Shown: positions 8,270 through 17,858 of the stretch, one piece after another
Layout: each line of letters opens with the position of its first letter
Position numbering within the stretch: the stretch's first letter is position 1
Source: Rhodovulum marinum
GTDB taxonomy: Bacteria > Pseudomonadota > Alphaproteobacteria > Rhodobacterales > Rhodobacteraceae
Direction of reading: 5' to 3'
DNA: 64,000 nucleotides
NCBI RefSeq assembly: GCF_004343075.1
Contig: NZ_SLXP01000014.1
Span: 1 to 64,000 of the forward strand
Made by a program: the position numbers and the translations under genes
The notes under the pieces: generated by a model
Databases searched by the model: none
The model's input: the letters and a program-made list of their open reading frames with translations, nothing else
Told to the model about the DNA's origin: nothing

Positions 8270-9775
8270 ATGGCGTCGAAATCTTCATTGCCCGCGCGGG
8301 CTCAATCTCGCGACGACGCGGCGCGCCGTGCGGTCGTCTTTGTGCAGAAGCACATGACCAGAATTTGTGCCGGTACCCTGATCCTCGCGCATGTCGCAGT
8401 GCTGCCGGCACAGGCGCAAGAGCGCGATCCGATGCTGCTCTACGAACAAGACGGCCTGACCCTGCGCGGGCATCTCCAATTCGGTGTGAATGCCGTTGCC
8501 GAGCGCAACCTGTTTTGGGATTTGGCGGCGACGACCAACCCGGGCAGTGGCTTCGACCCGGATACCAACTGGCTGGAAGGCTACATCAAGCCCGGCATCA
8601 GCTTCGAGTACCAACTGGACACGGGCGCCGTGTTCTACGGAAAGTTCTCTGCCGTGTCGTCTTACACCTGGGGAACCGACGCGTTCGACACGGGCGATAC
8701 CGGAGCCACCACTCTCGAAGAGGCCTATCTCGCCATCCGTGGCGACCTTGGTCCAGACCTGTCGTACGACCTGTCGCTGGGGCCGCGTGAGTTGACCCTC
8801 GGCACTGGCATGCTGATCGCGAACGGCGCGACCAGCGGGTTCGAACGTGGCGCCCTCAAGTTCGGCCCGCGCAAGGCCTGGGAAATGGCGGTGATTGGCC
8901 GCCTCTCCTTCGGGGACATCACTGGAACGGCATTTTACCTCGACCCGAACGAGTTGCCTTCTACCGACGGGAACAACGAACTGGCAGGTTTCGATCTGCG
9001 CTACGACGACCCGCGAGGGGGCTATCTCGGGGCGACATTCGTGAATGTGCTCGAGTCCGACTCGCCCTATCCGCAGGCTGCGCCGGGCGGCGTGGGCGCG
9101 CCCACGGTTACACCGGGCGCGCGCGATGGAACCAACACGGTGAGTGTTTACGCCAAGACGAACCCGTTCGCGGGCGCCTTGGAGAATTGGGTCTTCACCG
9201 CAGACTTTGCCCGCCAGTGGAATGACCGTATCGATCTGGACGCCTGGGCCGGGCGGGTAACAGCCGGATACACGTTCGCTAATGTGCCCTGGTCGCCGAA
9301 CTTGACCCTCGGTTACCAGACATTTTCCGGGGACGATCCGAACACGACGGCCCTGGAACGGTTCGACCCGCTCTACTATCAGGGAAGTCCGAGTGCCTGG
9401 GCGACGGGATCGAAGTCCGCCTCGACCTTCATCAATTCAAACGTGAACGCGCTGACCCTTGCGCTTCGGGTTCAGCCGACCCGGCAAGACACCTGGACGC
9501 TTCGGTATGCCCATATCCGGGCGAACGAGTTGAACAGCCCCGTCCAGTTCGGCCAGGCAACCCGCGTCGATTTGAACGGGAACGTGGTCTCGGGTGTCAC
9601 CGACGCCCATCTCGCCGACGACCTGTTCCTGGAATACAGCCGTATCATCAACCGCAACACGTTCCTGACGGCTGGCGTCTCGGTCTCCTTTCCGGGAGAC
9701 GGCATCGACAATGTCGTGGGCGGGAGCGCAGATCCATGGACAGGAGGCTTCGTGAATGTCGTCATCAACTTCTGA
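8270..9775 (+). CDS. Outer membrane beta-barrel protein, alginate-export-like
   Basis: A 501-residue protein. A signal peptide is clear if translation begins at the in-frame Met at 8354 (MTRICAGTLILAHVAVLPAQ, cleavage after AQA). The first ATG at 8270 would add 28 residues. The mature part is made of alternating strands rich in Tyr, Trp, Gly and Asp, and the protein ends FVNVVINF with a C-terminal Phe, as outer membrane barrels do. Overall wording resembles the AlgE/alginate-export porin family. It may carry a substrate or product across the outer membrane for the downstream hydrolase. The last 20 bases overlap that gene. Substrate is unknown. Confidence 0.65.
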   Translation: MASKSSLPARAQSRDDAARRAVVFVQKHMTRICAGTLILAHVAVLPAQAQERDPMLLYEQDGLTLRGHLQFGVNAVAERNLFWDLAATTNPGSGFDPDTNWLEGYIKPGISFEYQLDTGAVFYGKFSAVSSYTWGTDAFDTGDTGATTLEEAYLAIRGDLGPDLSYDLSLGPRELTLGTGMLIANGATSGFERGALKFGPRKAWEMAVIGRLSFGDITGTAFYLDPNELPSTDGNNELAGFDLRYDDPRGGYLGATFVNVLESDSPYPQAAPGGVGAPTVTPGARDGTNTVSVYAKTNPFAGALENWVFTADFARQWNDRIDLDAWAGRVTAGYTFANVPWSPNLTLGYQTFSGDDPNTTALERFDPLYYQGSPSAWATGSKSASTFINSNVNALTLALRVQPTRQDTWTLRYAHIRANELNSPVQFGQATRVDLNGNVVSGVTDAHLADDLFLEYSRIINRNTFLTAGVSVSFPGDGIDNVVGGSADPWTGGFVNVVINF

Positions 9776-11096
9776 TATGATCGCATTGGCCGCAGGAGTT
9801 GCCATGGCATTCGCGATGTCAACCGGTGCGGATGCGCAGGCGGTGCCGCTCACGGCGCAGGACTCCGACCCTAACGCGATGGGCTGGATGCAAGGCTTTC
9901 CACCGCCGCCCGACAAGTTGATCACGCAGCCCGATTCCAACTACTTCAGCTTTCCGAAGCTTCGTTGGTCAGTCTGTCACCTTCGCGAGTTCCTTCCCAC
10001 CGAAGAGATCAGCCGCGGGCTCGGCGCGCCGGTCCCGCTGGACTACCCCACACCGGCAGAGTTCGCGGACCTGCGGTCCGAGATCGACAATCTGACATTC
10101 ATGCCGGTGAACGGCGATCAGGCCATGACGTGGGAAGAGTCGCTTTATGCCAACTACACCGATGGCATGCTCATCATCCACAAGGGACAGGTCGTATACG
10201 AGCGCTATTTCGGTTGTCTCGAAGAGAGCGGCAAGCACGCCATCATGTCGATGACGAAGTCGATCACCGGACTCCTGGGCGAGATCTTGGTTCAGGAGGG
10301 CGCGCTGGACGAAACGCTTCTGGTGCGTGACGTGATCCCCGAAATCGGCGACAGCGCCTTCGCCACCGCCACGGTGCGCGAGGTCATGGATATGACCACA
10401 GGCGTTCGATATTCCGAGGACTACTCTGATCCAAACGCGGACATCTGGCTGTATTCCGCCGCGGCAAGCCCGCTGCCCAAGCCGGAGGGGTACGAGGGAC
10501 CCAACGGGTATTGGGAGTACCTTCAGCAGGTTCAGCCCGATGGCGAGCACGGGATCTCCTTCCACTACAAGACCATCAATTCCGACATGCTTGGCTGGAT
10601 CATCTCCCGTGTGACCGGCAAAGCCGTGACCGAGCTTGCCTCAGAGCGGCTCTGGACTCGCATGGGTGCCGAGCAGGATGCCTACCAGACGGTCGACGGC
10701 AAGGGTGTGCCCTTTGCCGGTGGTGGCGTGACGGCCGGCCTGCGTGACCTGGGTCGGCTGGGGCTGTTGATGCTGAACGGCGGCGTGATCAATGGCGAGC
10801 GCCTGTTCCCGGCAGAGGTCGTAGAAAGCATTGCAGCCGGGGGCGACCAGTCCAAGTTCGCCGGTTTCCCGACGATCCCGAACGGCAGCTACACCAGCCA
10901 ATGGTGGGTGTTCCACAACGATCACGGCGCCTATGCCGCGCGCGGCGTGCACGGCCAGACGATCTACGTCGATCCCACCGCCGAGATGGTGCTGGTCCGC
11001 CTGGCCTCGTTCCCGCGCGCACAAAACGGCTTCATCGACCCGACCTCGCTGCCCGCCTACCAGGCCGTGGCTGAGTTCCTTATGGCGCGAAACTGA
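9756..11096 (+). CDS. Exported serine hydrolase, class C beta-lactamase / NylB-like
   Basis: A 446-residue protein of the beta-lactamase/penicillin-binding-protein fold. The nucleophile motif SMTK is at 165-168 within HAIMSMTKSITG, and a likely catalytic Tyr is at 271 in FHYKTINSDMLG. A GVHGQ segment stands where beta-lactamases have KTG. This set resembles 6-aminohexanoate-dimer hydrolase and related esterases or amidases more than true beta-lactamases. The N-terminus MIALAAGVAMAFAM looks like a signal peptide. Start 9756 is chosen because AGGAGG lies eight bases ahead. It overlaps the barrel gene, so the two are translationally coupled and probably serve one substrate. Confidence 0.7.
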   Translation: MSSSTSDMIALAAGVAMAFAMSTGADAQAVPLTAQDSDPNAMGWMQGFPPPPDKLITQPDSNYFSFPKLRWSVCHLREFLPTEEISRGLGAPVPLDYPTPAEFADLRSEIDNLTFMPVNGDQAMTWEESLYANYTDGMLIIHKGQVVYERYFGCLEESGKHAIMSMTKSITGLLGEILVQEGALDETLLVRDVIPEIGDSAFATATVREVMDMTTGVRYSEDYSDPNADIWLYSAAASPLPKPEGYEGPNGYWEYLQQVQPDGEHGISFHYKTINSDMLGWIISRVTGKAVTELASERLWTRMGAEQDAYQTVDGKGVPFAGGGVTAGLRDLGRLGLLMLNGGVINGERLFPAEVVESIAAGGDQSKFAGFPTIPNGSYTSQWWVFHNDHGAYAARGVHGQTIYVDPTAEMVLVRLASFPRAQNGFIDPTSLPAYQAVAEFLMARN

Positions 11097-11295
11097 AACC
11101 GGAAATCCAATAGCGATATCCAGAGCTCCGGGAAGGTCATCTTCCAGACCTGACACATGGCGAGCGAGGACACGCAGCCAATGACCGCTTCCCGCCCACC
11201 TCTTCCATGGGAGGTGAAGGCCGGTGCTGCGCCATATACGCCGCACGGCAATGGACTGGGTGCACGCGAAGCCTCACCCTCCTGCATTCACCTTT

Positions 11296-11351
11296 CTGCC
11301 GTCCGCCCTGTCCGCCCGCGAAGCCCTGTTGAATATGGCGGCGGACGGCAG
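11296..11351. repeat. 12-bp perfect inverted repeat in the spacer before the IS66 remnant
   Basis: CTGCCGTCCGCC at 11296-11307 and GGCGGACGGCAG at 11340-11351 are exact complements with 32 bases between. The 11097-11354 spacer otherwise holds no gene I can support. The repeat abuts the broken left side of the IS66 remnant and may belong to another element or be a hairpin. Confidence 0.35.
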
Positions 11352-11354
11352 GCG

Positions 11355-11965
11355 GACATGCGAGGCGCAAGCTGAAAGAGGTCTTCGACCGCGACGGCTC
11401 CGAGATCGCCGCCGTTCGCCATTGTGCTTGAACCAATGGCGCACCAATGGCTCGCCCTGCGCCGGATCGCCGAACTCTACGCGATCGAGAAAGACATCCG
11501 CGGCTGCGCCCCCGGCCAGCGCCTGTCGGCCCGTCGGGCCCGGTCCGCACCTCTGGTCACCGCCTTCGGCGAGTGGCTGCAAGCGCAACGCCTGCGCGTC
11601 TCCGCCAAGTCCCGCCTCGGCGAAAAGCTCGCCTATATCCATGACCATTGGGACGGGCTGCAGACCTTCCTGACCGACGGCCGCGTCGAGATCGACTCCA
11701 ACGCCGTCGAAAATCTGGTTCGTCCGATTGCCCTGAATCGCAAGAATGCACTCTTCGCCGGTCATGACGAGGGCGGCAGGACCTGGGGCCGCATCGCCTC
11801 GCTGATCGAGACCTGCAAGATCAACGGCGTGGAGCCCTTCGCCTATCTCAAGGCCACCCTCGAGGCCATCGCGAACGGCCATCCCCAAAGCCGGCTCGAC
11901 GACCTGCTCCCGTGGAACTTCCAGCCGTCAAACTGAAAACCGGGTGACCGTCAGACGACGCTTAC
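11355..11965 (+). mobile_element. IS66-family element, right-hand remnant
   Basis: The remnant carries the C-terminal part of the IS66 transposase and an intact right end. The reverse complement of 11937-11965 begins GTAAGCGTCGTCTGACGG, matching the GTAAGCG start of IS66 inverted repeats. The left end, tnpA, tnpB and most of tnpC are missing. The eight bases beyond the border (GCAGGAGC, 11966-11973) would be one copy of the target duplication, but its partner is lost. Confidence 0.7.
11357..11936 (+). pseudogene. IS66 transposase TnpC, frameshifted C-terminal fragment
   Basis: A first short piece reads HARRKLKEVFDRDGSEIAA and runs into a stop. After about 40 unrelated bases a second frame resumes at LRRIAELYAIEKDIRG and continues through GRVEIDSNAVENLVRPIALN and a typical IS66 tail to TGA at 11934. 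The catalytic DDE N-terminal half is absent. Both the deletion and the shift make it non-functional. Confidence 0.7.
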
Positions 11966-12632
11966 GCAGGAGCGGTGCGATGCGCCGAAGGCGGCGGGCT
12001 TGCGCGGGAAGCCGTCGGCTGCGTCGGTCAGGGCCGGGTAGCAGTGCCTTAGATGGGCGATCCAGTCCGTGGCGGTGCCTTTCCGAGATGGTCGGCAACG
12101 TCAGGGCAATTGCCCGGTCGGCCAGGTCGGCGCGTTCCGACAGGTCGGGAATGCCGTTCAGGATGCAGGGGCGCGTCGCGTCGACCAGCACCTCGTCGGC
12201 ATCGCTGTGCAGCTTGCGCGTGGCGAATCCGCCCCCGGTGGCCAGGCGGCACAGCGCATCGGCCATGCTGGGCTTGATCCGCGAGAGGTTGTCGAAGACC
12301 AGGACATGCGCGCCCTGGGCCGCGATCACCAGGCCGCGTTCGTCGCCGGGAAAGCTCCGGGTTTCGAGGGTGGACGGATCGACCAAGGCCCGCAGAACCT
12401 TCGACGTGGTGCTCTTGGCGCTGCCCTGTTCACCGGTCAGGATCAGGAGTGGGTAAGGGCCGCTCGGCCGCAGGCAGCCCAGGAGCCAGCTCACCATGAG
12501 CCGGAAGTCCCGATCGGTGCCGACATTCACGAAGGCCCGCAGGGCGTCCAGATCGCCGCTTCCCGCGATGGGAACGGGCAGCGCGGCCATGCTGGGCGCG
12601 CGCTTGAAGCGCGGTTCCTTCGCCTGGCGCAT
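11966..12632 (-). pseudogene. Phage/ICE P-loop ATPase (primase-helicase type), broken by IS66
   Basis: Reverse-strand frame with Walker A GEQGSAKSTTS, a hydrophobic strand ending HVLVFDNLS, then CRLATGGGFATRKL and RPCILNGIPDLSERADLADR. These blocks match large ATPases carried by prophages and integrative elements of Rhodobacteraceae. After LTLPTISE the reading frame turns to Arg-rich nonsense, and the gene then stops at the IS66 right end. The N-terminal part upstream of 12632 is also missing. It is a remnant in opposite orientation to motB. Confidence 0.6.
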
Positions 12633-13072
12633 GCGCCAGGCTCCGATTCTGCGCCCTCGTTGATCGCGAGGTGCGGATACAGGGCTTCAATGGTCAAGGT
12701 CGTCCCTCGTTTCCTGCGCTGAACGCGCATAGATCGACAAGTTGCTCGAAGGCCTCGACTCAAATATGGTCGAGGCGATGACCTGGGTCGAGGATGTGCG
12801 CGGCTGGGAGAATACCGGATCCCGAAGTGGGGCGCGGGCACTGGCAGGGGTGTTGTCGCCCTACCCCTCGGAGATCCGGGTCGAGACCGCCGCAATCCCT
12901 GCGATCGTCCACGCCTGTATCGGCGAACGGCAACCGATACACCGATGACAGTGATCGCGGAAAAGGCCGCAGATCTGCGCCTTGGCGCCTGAATTCCGCC
13001 GTTTTTCACCGTTACCACCATGCCGTTGGCCGCTCACCAGAACCGGGGTGGGGTGAATACGAAGGTGGTGCT
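12633..13072. other. Non-coding spacer between accessory region and motB, with one palindrome
   Basis: About 440 bases without a supportable gene. It contains a perfect 8-bp inverted repeat, GCCTCGAC at 12752-12759 and GTCGAGGC at 12769-12776, around an AT-rich loop. This could be an operator or stem-loop. A GAAGGTGG site at 13061-13068 serves motB. The junction between accessory and flagellar DNA must lie in this stretch. Confidence 0.5.
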
Positions 13073-13933
13073 ATGGCGCATGCAGACAGCGCGCCAGTCA
13101 TCATCAAGCGTAAGAAGGTAGTGGGCGGCGGCGGACACCACGGTGGGGCGTGGAAAGTCGCATATGCCGACTTCGTGACCGCCATGATGGCCTTCTTCAT
13201 GCTGATGTGGCTGCTGAACGCGACGACGGAAAAACAACGCAAGGGGATTGCGGACTATTTCAATCCCACGATCCCGGTGAACCGGGTGTCCGGGGGCGGC
13301 GAGGGCGCCTTTGGCGGTGAAAGCGTGTTTTCGGAACGGATCCTTGCCCAGACCGGCACGGGGGCCGCGCAACCCAGCCCCACGCCCGAACGCCAGGCGC
13401 GCGGCACCGTCGGTGCGCAGGAGTCGGCGGACAAGAAGGACGACGCCCAGGCCCAGGCCGAGGCGCAGGCCCTGCGCGAGATCGAGGAGTTGCTGAACGG
13501 CAAAAGCGGCGAGACCGTGTTCAGCGAACAATTGCTGCGCCACATCATCACCCGGCTGACCGACGAGGGTCTCATCGTCGAGATTTTCGACCTCGACGAG
13601 GCGCCCCTGTTCTCCGCGGACGGGACCGAGGCCATGCCGGTTCTGGACGAGTTGATCGCGGTGATCGGCGAAGCCTTCGCCATCGTCAAGAACGAGGTGT
13701 CGGTCTCGGGCTATGTCAGCGCGCGGCCCGTCGTCCTGGCCGAAAACCCGGTCTGGGACCTGTCCACCGCGCGGGCGCATGCGGTGCGCCGCATGCTCGA
13801 GGCGGCGGGCCTGTCCTCCGACCGGTTCGAACGGATCAGCGGCTATGCCGACCGCAAACCCGCGGTCTCGACGCCGATGGCACCGCGCAACAACCGGCTC
13901 GAACTGGTGCTGCTGCGCTCGGACACGTCGTAA
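13073..13933 (+). CDS. motB: Flagellar motor stator protein MotB
   Basis: A 286-residue protein. MotB anchors the stator to peptidoglycan and forms the ion channel with MotA. After a basic, Gly/His-rich N-terminus comes one membrane helix around residues 29-50 (YADFVTAMMAFFMLMWLL) with Asp33 in the place of the proton-carrying Asp of MotB. The C-terminal 150 residues are an OmpA-like domain with ARPVVLAENPVWDLSTARAH. The start at 13073 is set by the GAAGGTGG site; frames further upstream do not look like protein. motA lies 11 kb away. Confidence 0.93.
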   Translation: MAHADSAPVIIKRKKVVGGGGHHGGAWKVAYADFVTAMMAFFMLMWLLNATTEKQRKGIADYFNPTIPVNRVSGGGEGAFGGESVFSERILAQTGTGAAQPSPTPERQARGTVGAQESADKKDDAQAQAEAQALREIEELLNGKSGETVFSEQLLRHIITRLTDEGLIVEIFDLDEAPLFSADGTEAMPVLDELIAVIGEAFAIVKNEVSVSGYVSARPVVLAENPVWDLSTARAHAVRRMLEAAGLSSDRFERISGYADRKPAVSTPMAPRNNRLELVLLRSDTS

Positions 13934-13951
13934 TGGGGCGGATTTTAGATA

Positions 13952-13966
13952 TTAGGGCCACGTTAA
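13952..13966 (+). promoter_or_regulatory. CtrA-like box before flgE
   Basis: TTAG-GGCCACG-TTAA, one mismatch from the CtrA consensus TTAA-N7-TTAA. It lies 57 bases ahead of the flgE ATG, in a short AT-rich gap between motB and flgE. CtrA controls flagellar genes in several Rhodobacterales; binding here is inferred. Confidence 0.5.
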
Positions 13967-14022
13967 ATGTCGGGATGTAACGGTGCTGTCGGCTGGGGAC
14001 CAAGCAGCAGAAAGGTGCTTCC

Positions 14023-15348
14023 ATGACGATTTCCTCCTCGCTTAATGCCGGTGTTGCGGGCCTTGCGGCCAACGCCAACCGGCTGGCGACCATTTCCGAC
14101 AACATCGCCAACTCGTCGACCTACGGCTACAAGCGGGCCCAGGCGGATTTCCATTCCATGGTCATCGACAGCACGCGCGGCACCTACTCCGCGGGCGGCG
14201 TGCGGATCACGACCTCGCGGCTGATCGACGAGGCCGGGGCGCTGGAAACCACGAACAACGCGACCGACCTTGCGGTGCGTGGCCGCGGGTTCCTTCCGGT
14301 GACCTCGGAAACGGCGCTGATCTCGGATACCGACGACTACCCGATGTACCTGGCCACCACCGGTTCGTTCCGCACCGATGCCGACGGCATCCTGCGCACC
14401 TCGACGGGCCTCGTGCTGATGGGGTGGCCGGCCAATGCCGATGGCACGATCCCGACCTATCCGCGCGATACCTCCGACGGTCTCAGCCCGGTGCAGATCC
14501 AGACCAACCAGTTCGCGGCCGAGCCGACGACGGAAATCACCCTTGGCGTGAACCTGCCCGCGACCGAAACCATCGCCGGGGCCGCCGATACGCCGCTGAC
14601 CCTGTCGGTTGAATATTTCGACAACCTGGGCACGTCGCAAAGCATCGGCGTCACCTATGATCCGGTCGTCCCCGGGACCGGCGCGTCCAACCAGTGGATC
14701 ATGACGCTGACCGACAGCGCCTTGGGCGGCGCGGTCATCGGCGAATACACGCTGACCTTCGATGACACCCAGGGCAATGGCGGCACGCTCGACACGGTGG
14801 CCCTGACCGCGGCCGGCACGGCGGCCGGGGCGGGCGCTTGGGATTCCGGCACCGGCGTCCTGACCGTGAATGTCGGTGCCAATGGCGACGCGATGGAAAT
14901 CAATATCGGCGCTGCGGGCACGGGCAGCATCATGACCCAGCTCTCCGACAGCTTCGCACCCACCGCGATCAGCAAGAACGGCTTTCCGGTCGGCAACATG
15001 ACCTCGATCGAGGTGGACGGGAACGGCTTCGTCAAGGCGAACTTCGACACCGGCATCACCCGCACGATCTACCAGATCCCGATGATCGACGTGCCCAACC
15101 CGAACGGTCTCGTCGCGCTGGACAACCAGATCTACACGCTGTCGGACACCAGCGGGTCGTTCTTCCTGTGGGATGCCGGCGACGGGCCCACCGGTGACGT
15201 CATCAGCTACGCACTCGAGGAATCCTCGACCGACGTGGCCAACGAACTGACCGAATTGATCCAGACCCAGCGGGCCTACTCGTCGAACGCCAAGGTGATC
15301 CAGACCGTGGACGAGATGCTCCAGGAGACGACGAACATCAAGCGCTAG
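14023..15348 (+). CDS. flgE: Flagellar hook protein FlgE
   Basis: A 441-residue protein that polymerises into the hook joining the basal body to the filament. The N-terminus MTISSSLNAGVAGLAANAN with DNIANSSTYGYKR is the rod/hook/HAP signature. The C-terminus ELTELIQTQRAYSSNAKVI with VDEMLQETTNIKR is the matching coiled-coil partner. The middle 300 residues are the variable surface domain, rich in Thr and Gly. First gene of flgE-flgK-flgL-flgI, with an AAAGG site nine bases ahead. Confidence 0.92.
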   Translation: MTISSSLNAGVAGLAANANRLATISDNIANSSTYGYKRAQADFHSMVIDSTRGTYSAGGVRITTSRLIDEAGALETTNNATDLAVRGRGFLPVTSETALISDTDDYPMYLATTGSFRTDADGILRTSTGLVLMGWPANADGTIPTYPRDTSDGLSPVQIQTNQFAAEPTTEITLGVNLPATETIAGAADTPLTLSVEYFDNLGTSQSIGVTYDPVVPGTGASNQWIMTLTDSALGGAVIGEYTLTFDDTQGNGGTLDTVALTAAGTAAGAGAWDSGTGVLTVNVGANGDAMEINIGAAGTGSIMTQLSDSFAPTAISKNGFPVGNMTSIEVDGNGFVKANFDTGITRTIYQIPMIDVPNPNGLVALDNQIYTLSDTSGSFFLWDAGDGPTGDVISYALEESSTDVANELTELIQTQRAYSSNAKVIQTVDEMLQETTNIKR

Positions 15349-15386
15349 GCCGCGATGTCGCGGCCGGCGTGAAAGCGAGGTGAGAG

Positions 15387-16844
15387 ATGAGCCTGAGCAC
15401 AAGCCTTTCCAATGCCCTGTCCGGCCTCAATGCCGCGTCTCGGGGCGCCCAGGTCGTATCGTCGAACATCTCCAACGCGCTCACCGAAGGGTATGGTCGC
15501 CGCGTCCTCGAGACGTCGGCGGCCGTCAATGGCGGGCAAAGCGGGGGCGTGCGGGTCGACGGCGTGCGCCGCGACACGAACCTCGTGCTGATTTCCGACC
15601 GCCGCCTCTCCGAGGCCGAAACCGGCCAGGCCGAGACACGCGCCGACGCGCTGTCGCGGATCGAGGCGGCGCTGGGTACGCCCGATGACGCCGACTCCAT
15701 CGCCGCGCGGATCGCGGCGCTGGAATCCAGCCTCGTCTCCGCGGCCAGCCGGCCCGACAGCACCACCCGGCTCGCCGATGTCCTGTCGGCCGCCCAGGGG
15801 GTCGCCGGCACCATCCAGGCCGCCGCCAGCGACATCCAGTCCGTCCGGATGGATGCCGAGAACGCGATTTCCCAGGATGTCGAAACGCTCAACAGCTCGC
15901 TTGCCCGCATCGCCGAACTGAACGTCGAAATCCGCAGTCATGCCGGAAGCAATGTCGACACCAGCGCGCTGTTCGATCAACGCCAGATCCTCGTCGACCG
16001 GATCGCCGAGATCGTGCCGTTGCGCCAGATCGCCCGCGATGGCGGCACCATCGCCCTGTATACCGAAACCGGCGCCGCGCTGGTTGACGCCCAGGCCTCG
16101 GAATTCGCGTTCAAGCCCGCCGGGATGATCGTCGCCGACATGACCATCGAAAGCGGCGCGCTGTCCGGCCTGACCATGAACGGCGAGCCGGTCAAGGCAA
16201 CCGGCGGGTTCGCGCCGATGGGCGGCGGCCGCCTCGGTGCCCTGTTCGAAACGCGCGACGTGACCGCCCCCTCGGCCCAGGCCGATCTCGATGCGCTGGC
16301 CCGTGACCTGGTCGAACGTTTCTCCGGCCCCTCGCTTGACGCGAGCCTTGCGCCCGGGGCTGCGGGCCTGTTCACCGACCGCGGCGCGGCCTTCGATCCG
16401 CTCGACGAACTGGGTTTGTCCGAACGCATCGCCGTGAACGCCGCCGTCGATCCGGCCGAGGGCGGCGCGGTTTGGCGCCTGCGCGACGGTCTCGGGGCGG
16501 CCGGCGTGGGCGAGGTCGGCAATTCGACCCTTCTGACCGCCTTTGCCGATGCCCTCACCACCGGGCGGACGGCGGTGTCCGGGCCGTTTTCCGGCCAGGT
16601 CTTCTCGGCCGCCGGTCTCGCCTCCGAGACGGTGTCGCGCATTTCCGTCCAGGCCCAGAACGCGATCGAGGGCGAGAGTTTCTCGCTCGCCCGCACCAAT
16701 GCGCTCAAGGAGGCCGAGTTGGCGGGCGGGGTCGATACCGATGCCGAGCTGCAGGACCTGATGCTGTTCGAACAGGCCTATGCCGCCAACGCCAAGGTCA
16801 TGCAGGCGGTCGACCAGATGATGCAGACGTTGATGGAGATCTGA
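15387..16844 (+). CDS. flgK: Hook-filament junction protein FlgK (HAP1)
   Basis: A 485-residue protein that forms the first junction ring between hook and filament. Its N-terminus has NALSGLNAASRGAQVVSSNI and its C-terminus LMLFEQAYAANAKVMQAVDQ, the paired D0 segments of HAP1. A long alpha-helical and Thr-poor middle follows the QSGGVRVDGVRRDTN block. It lies 38 bases after flgE with a GAGGTGAGAG site and is followed three bases later by flgL. Confidence 0.9.
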   Translation: MSLSTSLSNALSGLNAASRGAQVVSSNISNALTEGYGRRVLETSAAVNGGQSGGVRVDGVRRDTNLVLISDRRLSEAETGQAETRADALSRIEAALGTPDDADSIAARIAALESSLVSAASRPDSTTRLADVLSAAQGVAGTIQAAASDIQSVRMDAENAISQDVETLNSSLARIAELNVEIRSHAGSNVDTSALFDQRQILVDRIAEIVPLRQIARDGGTIALYTETGAALVDAQASEFAFKPAGMIVADMTIESGALSGLTMNGEPVKATGGFAPMGGGRLGALFETRDVTAPSAQADLDALARDLVERFSGPSLDASLAPGAAGLFTDRGAAFDPLDELGLSERIAVNAAVDPAEGGAVWRLRDGLGAAGVGEVGNSTLLTAFADALTTGRTAVSGPFSGQVFSAAGLASETVSRISVQAQNAIEGESFSLARTNALKEAELAGGVDTDAELQDLMLFEQAYAANAKVMQAVDQMMQTLMEI

Positions 16845-16847
16845 GCC

Positions 16848-17858
16848 ATGTCCTTTGTTTCCATAGGCGATCTGTCCCGCGGTTTCGCGATGCGCACCCA
16901 GAATGCCGAGATCAAGGCGCGCCTCAGCCGCCTGGGCGAAGAGGTCACGACCGGCGTCACCGCCAATCCGGCCGAACGGCTGCGCGGCGATTTCCGCGCT
17001 CTTGGCGCGATCGAGCGCAGCCTCGCGGTGATGGACTCCTACGACCTGGCCACCAAGGAGGCCGCGCTGACCACCGACGCGATGCAGACCGCGCTGTCGC
17101 GGTTGTACGACACCGGGCAGACCCTCAGTGGCAGCATGCTGAACGCATCCACCATGCACGATGCGCGCACCGTCAATGCGCTGGGGCGCGAATCCAAGGA
17201 ACGGCTCGACCTTACGGTGGCGACGCTGAACATCCAGGTCGGCGGCCGCAGCCTGTTCGCGGGGGCCGCCACCGACAGCGCGGCGCTCGCCTCGGGGGCG
17301 GATATTCTGGCCGAGGTGCAGACCGCGATTGCCGGCCTGACCACGGCCAACGACGTGGTTGCGGCCATCGACGCCTGGTTCGACACGCCGGGCGGCGGGT
17401 TCGAAACGGTCGGCTATATCGGGTCCGACAACCCCGCCGGCCCGGTGCGCCTGAACGAGGGCAACAGCATGACCCTGGACGTCACCGCGTCCGACCCGGT
17501 GATCCGCGACGTTCTGAAGGGGCTGGTGGCCGGGGCGCTTCTGTCCGATGAAAACCTGTTCTCGGGCGATCTCGACGAGCGTGCCGAACTGCTTGGGGCG
17601 GCGGGGGAACAGCTGCTGACCAACACCGCCGAGCTTGTCTCCTTGCAAGGTGAAATCGGCGTCGCCCAGGCCCGCATCGAAACCATCGGAACCGAAAACG
17701 CCGCCAGCCGCCAAATGCTCGACCTTGCCCGCCTCGACATGCTTTCGGTCGATCCCTACGACGCGGCGACCGAATTCCAGGCCGTCGAGGCCCAGCTCGA
17801 GACGGTCTATACCATCACCGCGCGCCTGTCGCGCCTCAGCCTTGCGGATTACATCTGA
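16848..17858 (+). CDS. flgL: Hook-filament junction protein FlgL (HAP3)
   Basis: A 336-residue flagellin-like protein that makes the second junction layer. The N-terminal helix has LSRLGEEVTTGVTANPAERL and the C-terminal helix DAATEFQAVEAQLETVYTI, as in flagellin-type D0/D1 domains. It starts three bases after flgK, and its stop overlaps the flgI start by one base, so flgK, flgL and flgI are one operon. Placement beside flgK supports FlgL over flagellin. Confidence 0.85.
   Translation: MSFVSIGDLSRGFAMRTQNAEIKARLSRLGEEVTTGVTANPAERLRGDFRALGAIERSLAVMDSYDLATKEAALTTDAMQTALSRLYDTGQTLSGSMLNASTMHDARTVNALGRESKERLDLTVATLNIQVGGRSLFAGAATDSAALASGADILAEVQTAIAGLTTANDVVAAIDAWFDTPGGGFETVGYIGSDNPAGPVRLNEGNSMTLDVTASDPVIRDVLKGLVAGALLSDENLFSGDLDERAELLGAAGEQLLTNTAELVSLQGEIGVAQARIETIGTENAASRQMLDLARLDMLSVDPYDAATEFQAVEAQLETVYTITARLSRLSLADYI

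Noticed and set aside
9756-11096. A true antibiotic beta-lactamase
   Set aside because: SMTK and YKT motifs fit NylB/esterase relatives; a KTG box is missing and the partner is an outer membrane barrel.
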